Positions 1-9,200 of a stretch of DNA of 64,000 nucleotides are shown here, piece by piece. Origin of the DNA: Beverwykella pulmonaria (Eukaryota; Ascomycota; Dothideomycetes; Pleosporales; Melanommataceae); the NCBI GenBank assembly GCA_001599595.1, contig BCHH01000002.1, positions 906,390-970,389 of the forward strand, read 5' to 3'. Under the pieces are notes generated by a model. That model worked only from the letters and a program-made list of their open reading frames with translations, ran no database searches and had not been told where the DNA came from. The stretch's first letter is position 1. Each line of letters starts with the position of its first letter. Both the position numbers and the translations under genes were made by a program.

Positions 1-630
1 CAGCCTAAGGGAGTACAGCCAAGCGATCGTGAGTGGGCTTCAGTTATCCAGGGAGTTAACGCTGCTGGGTGGGCAATCCCACCTTGCATTGTCCTTAGAG
101 GCCAGTACCACCTCTCCGCCTAGTATAAGGAGGATCTTCCACGCGACTGGGAGGTTGCAGTTAGCGACAACGGCTGGACTACCAACGACCATGGAGTTGC
201 CTAGCTAACGCACTTTATTAATAAGCATACAGACAATAGGATAGTAGGCGCACGCTGGCTGCTCATCCTAGATGGCCACGAGAGCCACCACTCTGATAAG
301 TTCGAGGATATGTGCAAGGAGAATAATACCTTTACGCTCTGTATGCCAGCGCATTCATCCCACCTCCTGCAGCCACTTGACGTTGGCTGCTTCTCGCCAT
401 TAAAGCGCGCGTACGGGCGTCAGATTGAGGGTTTGATCCGCAGCCACATCAACCATATCACCAAGCTTGAGTTCTTACCTACCTCTAAGGCGGCCTTTAC
501 TCAGGCATTTACTGCAGATAACATCAGAGAAAGCTTTCGAGGTGCTAGCCTAGTTCCATTTAATCCAAATACAGTACTATCACAGTTTGATGTGGTAGTT
601 CGTACGTCATCACCACTAGCTCTACCGTAA
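1..630 (+). pseudogene. Decayed pogo/Fot1-type DDE transposase, 5' end cut by window
   Basis: Frame 1 reads as the catalytic part of a pogo/Fot1-family (DDE_1) transposase from base 1 to a TAA at 628-630. Visible family motifs are SDNGWT, the second-aspartate block LLILDGHESHH, and the block SSHLLQPLDVGCFSPLKRAY carrying the last aspartate. Two in-frame TAG codons, at 121-123 and 202-204, break it. Both could come from CAG by one C-to-T change, as expected from RIP or ordinary decay. The start and the left inverted repeat lie outside the window, and no right inverted repeat was identified. Confidence 0.85.
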
Positions 631-1520
631 AGAAATAGAAGAGGCTCAGATAATAAGCATTGTAATCCTATCTAGAGGCAGAAGAAAGCATGAAGAAGAA
701 GAAGACGTAGAGGCCGGTAGAACTGGCCTCGCACTAAGGATCCGAGGCGAGCCGAAGGATCCTCCAACCAAGGCCCAGCCCTTTAAGAGAGATGAATCGC
801 TGCCAAGCCACGTTGGCAGCGGGGAACACTAATAGGCTAAATCACATGACATCTGAGCCATATTGCCTCCGTACAGGCCCGGTACCGGCCTTACAATTGC
901 GAAGGTGGTGAGATTTGGTGGGGTAGTTTCACGTTCACAACCAGTCATATACCCATCAGAGTATTACGCCAGAAGGACCTAGGTAGTATCCTTATAAGTC
1001 ACGTGATTTATTTGTGATCAGTATCCTTGGCGGAACCGATCACACTGATCATCAACCCTGATAATTCAATAGTTAGCAATACATTGGTTACTACTTGAAC
1101 AAATACTCTTTTTAGAAAGCCAATTCCTTTACTGTCTTAGTATTCGCACCGGTGGTCCTCCACCACTTACCCAGAGAACCCACCCGCTAGACCTCTATTG
1201 GTTCTCTTCCTCACCAGAAGCTCTTCAGCCATCTTCAGGGTCTTTACAAATCAGTACTTGAATTCTTTTTCCTAAAGATTAAACTACTAACGTCGTTAAT
1301 TTCTTCTAATCTTCTAAATGCTAACAAGAGATCTAAGAAGTTCTTGAAGTCTTGAAAAAACCTCTGCCTAACAGTGCTAATTTATATCTTCTGCTAGCAC
1401 CCAACACTTTGCACTTTTCATTATCTAGTAGTCGTTCCCCAATTATTCGGGTTGATGCTGTTGTACGTGTTCTGTATATGCTATTAGCGTAGATATCGAT
1501 GCCACAACAATTCGTTAACT
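631..1520. other. Intergenic between transposase remnant and HET gene
   Basis: No convincing gene is seen. Bases from about 1384 to 1520 are the 3' flank of the HET gene and belong to the inverted duplication described separately. A palindromic TCACGTGA lies near 1000 and could mark a transposon end, but no matching partner was found. Confidence 0.5.
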
Positions 1521-1740
1521 TCATACGCTAGTAATACTCCCAGTTATTCTAACTCCGTCTGTGGCCGTGCTGTGGACGTGGCCCATTACCACCCCCTGGT
1601 TTTTTTCAATCTTATCTCGATAACTAACATCGCCCATGTACACCGAGTATGTCTGTCCGCTGTCAGCTAGCTTCAGAAATGTGTGAAGTCTGGCAAACCT
1701 GGGAGCCCTTGGGCTGCTTGTCGAGGTCTGGTATCCGTCG
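1384..1740 (-). repeat. Inverted duplication, left arm (HET-gene copy of amyloid module)
   Basis: Read on the minus strand, this segment aligns almost end to end with 5720-6085 on the plus strand. It covers the last codons of the effector domain (DLDKQPKGS), a 46-bp intron, the 43-codon terminal exon and roughly 135 bp of 3' flank. Most differences between arms are transitions. Similarity fades abruptly at both ends, so this looks like a discrete duplicated cassette rather than two fully paralogous genes. Confidence 0.85.
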
Positions 1741-2481
1741 ATCGCTCAAAGATTCTTGTATCTCCCTTTGCAACCGTGCGAATGCTTTCCTTCGTCCCTC
1801 CCCGTAGATAAGTGGCATGTGTATATCGAAAATGCCGAGCAAGGAGTACGCCGCGTCTTCTTCGCGTTTTGTCTCACGTCCATGTGACCATGACATTCTT
1901 TCATCAATGCTAAACTCAGAAAGTGGGCTTCCTTTGAGCGCTTGCATAGATATTCTAGTTATATCGTGAATTTGTTGCGCAAGGGAATGTTTGCCACCCA
2001 GTCGCTCGCCCTCTGCAGAGAAAAAATCGACGGATATCGGAGCAAGAAGTTCTTGTAATGTCCAACCACGAACAAACCATCTGCTCTTTCTAAAGGCTTG
2101 GTTCCATGTCCGCTGAGGGTCATCTTTGACAGAGTGGTTGATCGAAACGTCCGATAGGTATACGTAGCATTTGGTGGCGTTGTGGTACCACTGAAACATA
2201 GAATTGATGGCTTCCGACAGTTCAGCGCTGCTAGACTTGTCAATACAGCAGGTGTCTACCCAAAAGTATTCCAAGCCGTCGTTAGCAGCCTGCTGCCCAC
2301 AGAACTGGATCTTGCTGTAGCCAGCCTTGCTCTTGCCTATGCCCTCTACTAGGTCTTTGAAATTGACTTCTTCGTTATCTGCACCCCATGTGTGTGACAG
2401 AATAGCATAGCATGGGATGTTGCTGCCATATGCTTCAATCAAACTAAATTCGCCGTCATCCCCAGACCGCAAAAGACGCAT
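1521..2481 (-). CDS. HET-domain effector with C-terminal amyloid-like motif
   Basis: Two exons on the minus strand: 2481-1699 and 1652-1521 (304 aa). Residues 1 to about 240 form a heterokaryon-incompatibility (HET, PF06985) domain close to those of the HET-E/HET-D type: YAILSHTWG, YFWVDTCCIDKSSSAELSEA, FVRGWTLQELLAP, then EEDAAYSLLGIF and PLIYGEG. An apparent TGA after the HET domain is removed by a 46-bp intron (donor CAG/GTTTGC, branch GCTGAC, acceptor CGGACAG). The last exon (residues 262-304) contains I-E-K-N-Q-G-V-V-M-G-H (276-286). That core is shared with the hydrolase downstream and with the N-terminus of the NOD-like receptor. HET domains trigger cell death when activated in known incompatibility systems. 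The inference is that the C-terminal motif receives an amyloid signal from the receptor. A Tc1/mariner remnant sits 160 bp upstream of the start codon. Confidence 0.85.
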
Positions 2482-2643
2482 GAGCGGAGAAGTGAGAATA
2501 TCGAAAAGGTATAGAGTAAATGGCGGCCGGACACAAAAATATAAGCAAAGCTACGCCGTCGATGTCCTGCGACTGTGCTGGTTGCTTGATGAGTTGGGAA
2601 GTTGATTATAGAGAGCGGGGCAGTGCAGAAATGACGGTTATTA

Positions 2644-3926
2644 TACACCCTCCACCCATGAACAGACTGTTAGCGCGCGCTGAGGCCCACTGACATTGGC
2701 CCGTGCATAGAATGTCAAAGAAATGTAGTTTTCAATATACAAAATATCACCAAACTGTCAACTACCACTTCGTAGGCCCACTACCTGATTTGATGACTGC
2801 CCAACAACGCTCTCGCATCAATTTGATATACTTTGTGTAGTCATCAATTTGAATCTTCTCCCACTCCTCCAATAGAAATTGCCTCACTTCAGCATTAGTT
2901 TTTGGAAAGCGCTTTGTTAACCTGTACTTTAGTAACTGCCAAACGTTTTCAATTGGATTAAGGTCTAGCGAGTTGACCAGCCACCACATTTTCTAGATTC
3001 TTGCTGCGTGATAGGCAGAGGTCGTCACCTTTGAGTTGTGTATTAAGGCGTTATCCTCTATATAAATAAGGTCTCTGCCTGTGTAGGTTTTCAAGCAGTA
3101 ATATATAGCAGATATATACATCTAACTTGACAGTCTTTTTCTTATTTGTACACTAAGCTTTTTCAAGGATAATAAAAGGCCCTTTTGCATCTATTAAGAT
3201 AATAGACTAGGCTATGCAGCTACTAAAATCTTTAAATTAAGGCGCGCAGCAATTAGGTAATTAGGCTTCCTTAGGTCTCCGCGTAACGTATAGCTCTCCT
3301 GCGCCTGTTCAAGCAACAATCTTATCACTCTAGCCAACATAAGCCCAGTCTTCATCTGTCCAGGATATGTGCTCCTATGCCCACTGTATCCGCTCAGCCT
3401 TGTAAGCATTAGTCAGAAAGGGCTCTAGTATTACCTTTCAGCAGTGATAGAGCTCCTTCTCAAAGGTCTTGACAAGTGTTCAACAGCAGACGTTGATTCC
3501 TAGCTCTTGGGCAATCTCCTTGCAAATTTTCTAGCGTTATTTAGCATTTTCAGTGGCATGGTGAACAAGAAGGTGTCAAAGGCGCGTATTTAGGATAGGT
3601 TTTTGACCCTTAGGTTTGGTAGGAGTCTTAGGCAATCAAAGACAATTAGAAATTGTACTCTAAGGGATCCCAAGCTTCTAAACAATTGCTGTTGGTTTCT
3701 ATCTAAGTTTAGCTAGAGTATAAATTTAAATGTGTTCCTTGTAGGTAAGACGACGTCTAGGTGTTTTTGGCATTGCGGGTGGATGATTGTGTTAGAAAAA
3801 ATACATAAAAATTGTATAGAAACCCTTATATAAACTTGTGTAATTTTTCCAGAAGCTTCGTGCAACTTCTATACACGGGCCAAAGACTGTGCGACGCTTA
3901 CAGTCCGGTCATGGATGGAGGGTGTA
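2644..3926. mobile_element. Decayed Tc1/mariner element with both terminal inverted repeats
   Basis: The left end begins TACACCCTCCACCCATGAAC (TA at 2644-2645). The right end, read in reverse, begins TACACCCTCCATCCATGACC (TA at 3925-3926). The ends align over about 70 bp, including a shared TTGGCCCGTG(C/T)ATAGAA block, with a small gap. A total of 1.28 kb bounded by TA is standard for Tc1/mariner. It inserted between the divergent HET and hydrolase genes. Confidence 0.88.
2762..3773 (-). pseudogene. Tc1/mariner transposase remnant
   Basis: Lies inside the inverted repeats on the minus strand. A plausible start (MPKTPRRRLTYKEH) is at 3773. The C-terminal DDE_3 block is intact over 2989-2762, with SLDLNPIENVWQLLKYRL matching the family's SPDLNPIENVW signature. 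Several stops and frame changes in between mean no functional transposase can be made. Confidence 0.85.
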
Positions 3927-4788
3927 TCAGCTCAAGTCACATCATAATGCTCCATGCTTGGCAAATGCCAAGAACACAGAGATCATGATAAGAAGACCTA
4001 CATAAACTACCCATCAGGTCGCAAAGAAGGCGGAAACAGTTGTCACAGTTGGGTTGTCTTCACGGTTCTAAGTTCACATTATTCCGACCGCGAGCCTCGT
4101 GCAGCCCCGGTAAAAGGTTCAACCCTCACGTCAACCAAATCAACAGCAACATTGTGGTATTTCAGAGTAAGATTGTTGTCCCATATATTGGACTCTAGTA
4201 CAATAACTGTTATCTATGCGGTGAATGTGCAAGGAAGGGCTAAATTCTGGTATACTGGCAGTATTTTGATATCTATCCAAGGCAGCCACATCAGCTGCGG
4301 CTGAACGTGCCTAAGGCTGACTCAAACTGGAGGTTGATGGAGGTGTGGTTGTTGCCTATATAACAAATACGAGGTGTGACCTTCTCAGAATTAACATGGA
4401 CGGGGACAGGACAATTAACAGCGCGCATGACCCGGTAATAATCGAAGATCACGTCGGACACCTTCGCCGTGCTATCAGCCATTATCATCTCGAGTTATTA
4501 TTCACGCTAGGATTAAGGACTTACACTTATGTGGTCTTTGAATGAATAGAGAGGAGCATGAAAGTGGCAGGGCAGAGTCTTGATGAATGCAGCTACGCAC
4601 ATTATATGTTTGCCGGCATAGCTCACATTTTCGAGCCATTTATTGGTCGTGGAAACGCCTATACATTCGCAAGAGCCCAAGGCAGCGCGCGCTCATGGTG
4701 AGATTAATAAAATGGGATACCCCTCTTTTCTTGCGTCAACACTCGGCCTTCTCGATTTGCTAGTCGCCTTTGCGCCATCTTCACCAAC
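3927..4788. other. Intergenic, upstream of hydrolase gene; possible decayed small gene
   Basis: Probable promoter of the hydrolase gene. On the minus strand, short stretches look protein-like (about 4488-4291, about 4218-4088, and a hydrophobic run at about 4010-3954). They lie in different frames with stops between them, and I could not connect them by convincing introns. This may be a decayed small gene or chance. Confidence 0.25.
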
Positions 4789-5945
4789 ATGTCAGAAATT
4801 ATTGGATTGGGGGATCCTCTTTTCGACACTTCAGAAGCAAAAGCAGAGTATGCATGAACCAGATTCCTCATTTTAAGCCCTAGCTGATAATGCAGTATTG
4901 TATTCATCCACGGGCTTGACGGTGGTAAGACTAAGACCTGGACATGGGAAGGAAGCGACAGGAAGCTTCTCTGGCCCCAAGAATTCCTTCCAAAAGCCTG
5001 TCCGACGGCTCGAATTCTTTCATTTGGCTACAATGCCAAGTTCGCCCACTTCTTTCCCCCCTCCGACTCGTCGGAGACATTGACTATCGACAGCCACTCA
5101 GCTGCGCTTTTGGAGAGCCTCAAAGATCTGCGCAAGAAAACCAAGACTGTAAGAAACAGATGGGAATGGTCGCCCTTTCACAACAATCTCGCTGATCTAT
5201 CTGCAGGCAAGACGTCCAGTGATCTTCGTCTGTCATAGCCTTGGGGGGCTTGTATGCGCCAATGCGTTATCAAGGGATCATGGGACGGACTCAGCCAGCG
5301 TTGGGCTCGTTGAGAAAACAAACGGAGTTGTCTTTCTCGGAACACCGTTCGAAGGGGCTTCGAAGGAGAAGTGGGCCGCCGTGGCCCGCAACGTGCTAGT
5401 CTGGATCGAAACAACGGACAAGGACGGGGAAGATCTCGAAGAGCGTTCTGCAAAGCTTATCGGCATCAATAATGATTTCTATCAGCTTCTTGAAGACCGA
5501 GGTCAATCAGAATCCAGGAAATCCATTGAGGTAGCTTTTTTCGTCGAGCAGTACGCTATGCACAAGTCTGGGCAAAAGATCAAGATAACGACCCCCAATG
5601 AGTTACCCAGTCTGCCTGGCATCACTCCGGAGCCGATCAAAGAAAACCACGTCAGCATGTGCAAGTTTGAAGACGATGACAGGGATGGATACTTGAATAT
5701 CTCACGGCGGTTGAATCAGTGGATATCAGACCTCGACAAGCAGCCCAAGGGTTCTGCCAGGAGCCAGGTTTGGCAGACTTCATACATTTCCGAAGCTAGC
5801 TGACAGCGGACAGACATACTCGGTGTACATGGGAGACGTCAACTATCAAGACAAGATTGAAAACAACCAAGGAGTAGTAATGGGCCATGCCAACAGCACG
5901 GCCACAGACGGAGTTAGAATAACTGGGAGCAGTACCAGCGTATGA
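4789..5945 (+). CDS. SesB-like alpha/beta-hydrolase effector with C-terminal amyloid-like motif
   Basis: Four exons: 4789-4847, 4896-5148, 5207-5767, 5814-5945 (334 aa). It begins with a short leader followed by IVFIHGLDGGKTKTWTW (strand and oxyanion loop of lipase-like SesB proteins). The nucleophile elbow is VICH-type: IFVCHSLGGLV, with Ser about residue 115. FLGTPFEGA follows, and a C-terminal histidine lies in ENHVSMCKF. All three introns have recognisable donors and acceptors; the first creates the KADIVFIHGL junction. The last intron (46 bp, CAG/GTTTGG, branch GCTGAC) removes an apparent stop and joins residues 292-334, which carry I-E-N-N-Q-G-V-V-M-G-H (306-316). Family knowledge: SesB-type hydrolases with C-terminal amyloid motifs act as membrane- or lipid-directed cell-death effectors of NLRs. 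Here the partner would be the receptor starting 540 bp downstream. Confidence 0.87.
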
Positions 5946-6085
5946 AGTCAACAAATTGTTGCGGCATTAATATACGCTGATAGCATATACAGAACACATA
6001 CAACAGCATCAACCCGAATAATTTGTAGGACGACTACTAGATAATGAAAAGTGCAAAGCGTTGGGTGCCAGCGGTAGAGGATATT
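5720..6085 (+). repeat. Inverted duplication, right arm (hydrolase copy of amyloid module)
   Basis: Matches the reverse complement of 1384-1740. The alignment covers the DLDKQPKGS hinge, the intron, the whole terminal exon and the 3' flank up to about 6085, including conserved non-coding blocks such as CAGCATCAACCCGAATAAT. Conservation beyond the stop codon implies that DNA, not only protein, was copied recently. Confidence 0.85.
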
Positions 6086-6486
6086 GTAACGAAATAGAAG
6101 AGGCTCAAATATTATATTAATCCAGCTTAAAAAGGTAGAAGGTACTTCAGCTTAAATGAATTGCCATCCATATTTTAGGACAAAACGTTGTACGAGAGAA
6201 GGTTTGTGTGAATGCCAAGCTTTATCTACCAAATAATAAGGCTGTCCAGGGATGGCCTATTATCTAATAAAACTGATAGGATATTTTATTACCCGCAACC
6301 CTGGTCGGCGCCGCCCTTGCACGTGCCATACTTCAATTAAAAGGACCGTGCCGCGTGAATGCGGATCGCCGTAATGAAAGTTCAGCTCAACTCAGTCCGG
6401 CACAGCACAACAACCAAGCTGCACTGCGCTCTTTTTATGAGTTCGTAGTTGCAATTACAATTATCATAAGCATAGTCTCGTTAGTA
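5946..6486. other. Intergenic between hydrolase and NLR
   Basis: The first ~140 bp is the 3' flank shared with the HET gene. The remainder is AT-rich and presumably holds the hydrolase terminator and the receptor promoter. No gene is seen. Confidence 0.5.
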
Positions 6487-9200
6487 ATGACGGACAATGC
6501 GCCGACAGTCACCACAGGCACAAAGGCGTTTGGTGCGATTTCTAACAACTATGGGGTTGTAGTTGGCGACGCGCTAAACTCACATATAATCGGTGCGGTT
6601 TGTCAACGTCAACGTCGATAGTCTATTCTATACTCACGTCAGACAGGCTCGCAGACAAACAACAACTACTACCCAGGCAAGTTGTCATCCGCGAGTTGGT
6701 GCAATGAACTGAGGCTGACGGCATCCTCTCCTGCAGCAAGACCAGAGACACCGTCAAGCCCTTCCTGCGCTGTTCCCTTTCGCCGTGACCTGGACTTCGT
6801 CGATCGCGGAACGCTGCTCGATCAGATATGCGAAAAATGCACTGCGCCAGCGTCGCGGATAGCGCTGGTGGGCCTGGGCGGTGTAGGGTAAGCTAAAAGG
6901 ACACTCAGGCTGATGCCCGCACCTAACGCTGGCATAGGAAGTCGCAGCTTGCTATTGAGCACTGCTATCGAACTGCAGATCAGTCGCCGGAGACGTGGGT
7001 GTTCTGGGTGCACGCTAGCAGCGCGGCCCGCATTGAACAAGGTTACCGAGACATTGCGGACCAAATCAAGCTAGCTGGCCGGAAAGACCCACAAGCGGAT
7101 GTGTTTAAGCTCGTTTCTAACTGGCTTCGCAACGAGAAGAATGGGAAGTGGCTACTGGTCCTTGACAATGCCGACGATATCGCTGCCCTCTCTCTACCAG
7201 CAAGCCATGACCAGAAGACACGGGCGACCGGCGGAGGTGGCGCTAGCCCACGTTACTTCTCATCGTATCTACCCCAGAGCAAGAACGGCTCGGTTCTGGT
7301 GACCAGTCGGACGAGGAGCGTGGCGTTGCAGCTGGTAGAGGGGAGAGATATTATACCCATTGAGCCAATGGACAACGTCAGCGCGCAAGCTCTTCTGCAA
7401 AAGAAATTAGGGGAGAAGGACAAGGACAGCACTGCCGAGCTAGCAGAGGCTCTTGAATTCATGCCCCTTGCTCTTGTGCAGGCGGCGGCATACATCCAAG
7501 AACAAGGACCAAGGTGTTCAGTAAAGCAATACCTAGAGGCGTTCTACAAGAGCGACAGGAAAAGGACAAGCCTGCTAGACTACGCGGGAGGCAGTCTTCG
7601 GAGAGACGACGAAGCTAAGAACGCTATTCTTATAACATGGCAAATCTCTTTTAACCATATACTAGACGCAAGGCCGTCAGCGGCAGACTTGTTGTCATTA
7701 ATGAGCTTCTTTGACCGCCAGGGGATTCCTGAAGTACTAGTTTGCAACCAAAGTAGGAGAGGTAACAGATGCAGGGCTATAGAAGCTATCTATGCAGACG
7801 GCAAAAATACTGACAGCGACAATAGCGAGTCAGAAGCCAGCATTGACGACGGATTTGAAGAGGATATTCTTACGCTAAGGAACTACTCGTTTATTGCGCT
7901 TACTACTAACGCAACTACGTTTGACATGCATAGGCTTGTGCAGCTAGCTACACAAAAGTGGTTAGAAGGGCAGGGCAAACTAGAAACGTGGAAGCAGCAG
8001 TACATTAAAAATCTTTGCACAGTATTTCCAACAGGGGAACACAAGAACTGGGCCCAATGCCAGACGCTCTTTCCACACGCCAAGTTAGCGCTGTTCCAGC
8101 CACCTAAGTCTAAAGAATCCCTTAGACAGTGGGCTCTATTGTTGTACAAGGCAGCGTGGTATGCATGGCAAAAAGGAAGTCTAAGTGATGCTGAGAAACT
8201 GTCAGTAAGGTCAATGAAGGTTAGGACAAAGCTGTTTGGTAAAGAGCATACAGACACATTAAGCAGTATGGAAATAGTAGGGCTAGTAACAAAGCTTGCG
8301 GGACGGTGGAGAGAGGCAGAAGAGCTAGAGGTGCAAGTAATGGAGACTAGAAAGAGGGTGCTTGGGTCGGAGCATCCAGACACGCTGACCAGCATGGCCA
8401 ACCTGGCGTCAACGTATAGGAATCAAGGGCAGTGGAAGGAGGCTGAAGAGCTGCAAGCAAAAGAACTAAAAATATGTTTGAGGGTGCTTGGGTCAGAGCA
8501 TCCAGACACGCTAACCAGCATGGCCAACCTTGCATCAACGTANANNAATCAAGGGCNGTGGAAGGAGGCTGAAGAGCTGCAAGCAAAAGAACTAGAAATA
8601 TGTTCAAGGGTGCTTGGGGGGGAGCATCCAGACACGCTTACTAGCATGGCCAACTTAGCGTCGACGTTTTGGAATCAAGGGCGGTGGAAGGAGGCTGAAG
8701 AGCTGGAGGTGCAAGTGATGGAGATAAGAAAGAGGCTGCTTGGGGAGGAGCATCCAGACACGTTNACNAGCATNGCCAACCTGGCNTCGACGTNNNGGNA
8801 TCAAGGGCGGTGGAAGGAGGCGGAAGAGCTGGAGGTGCAAGTGATAGAGACAAGAAAGAGGGTGCTTGGGGAGGAGCATCCAGACACGTTGACTATCATT
8901 GCCAACCTGGCGTCGACATTTTGGAATCAAGGGCGGTGGATGGAGGCCGAAGAGCTGGAGGTGCAAGTGATGGAGACAAGAAAGAGGGTGCTTGGGGAGG
9001 AGCATCCAGACACGTTGACCAGCATGGCCAACCTGGCACACACGTTCAAGTCCCAAAGCCGGAATGAAGAAGCTATCTTGTTGATGAAAAAGTGCTTCAA
9101 GCTACAGAAGCAGATCCTTGGCCGTCACCATCCTGATACAGAGACTTCGCTCGAATCTCTATATGGGTGGCAACTTGAGAATGCAGAGAGAGAAATTTAA
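6487..9200 (+). CDS. NOD-like receptor: N-terminal amyloid-like motif, NB-ARC, TPR repeats
   Basis: Proposed exons are 6487-6597, 6643-6887 (or 6655-6887) and 6938-9200, about 872 aa. Exon 1 (37 aa) carries A-I-S-N-N-Y-G-V-V-V-G-D (17-28), matching the C-terminal core of both neighbouring effectors. The NB-ARC domain shows a P-loop GLGGVGKSQ (about 114-122, split by a 50-bp intron with branch CTAAC), Walker B KWLLVLDNADD, the sensor-like GSVLVTSRTR, EFMPLALVQAAAYI, and the MHD-equivalent FDMHRLVQLATQKW. From about residue 535, 42-residue TPR_10/12-type repeats with EHPDTLTSMANLAST run to the C-terminus. An in-frame TAG at 6619-6621 must be removed by the first intron (GTTTGT donor, acceptor 6642 or 6654, both in phase). 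This intron is less certain than the others. In known systems such receptors sense a ligand through the repeats and template amyloid folding of effector motifs. Confidence 0.87.
8301..9170 (+). repeat. Near-identical 126-bp TPR-coding tandem repeats with unresolved bases
   Basis: Six close copies of a 126-bp (42-codon) unit run in phase, flanked by diverged copies. Two sequence subtypes alternate: one with LQAKELK/EIC and one with LEVQVMETRKR. Twelve N bases (8543, 8545, 8546, 8557, 8765, 8768, 8774, 8786, 8794-8796, 8799) fall inside the repeats, as expected if reads from different copies were collapsed. High internal identity is typical of fungal NLR repeats undergoing concerted evolution and diversification. 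Confidence 0.9.

Noticed and set aside
1333..1524. 63-codon open frame overlapping the HET gene 3' end
   Set aside because: It is the 3' flank of the duplicated cassette; the copy at 5943-6085 has stops in the same frame, so coding is not conserved.
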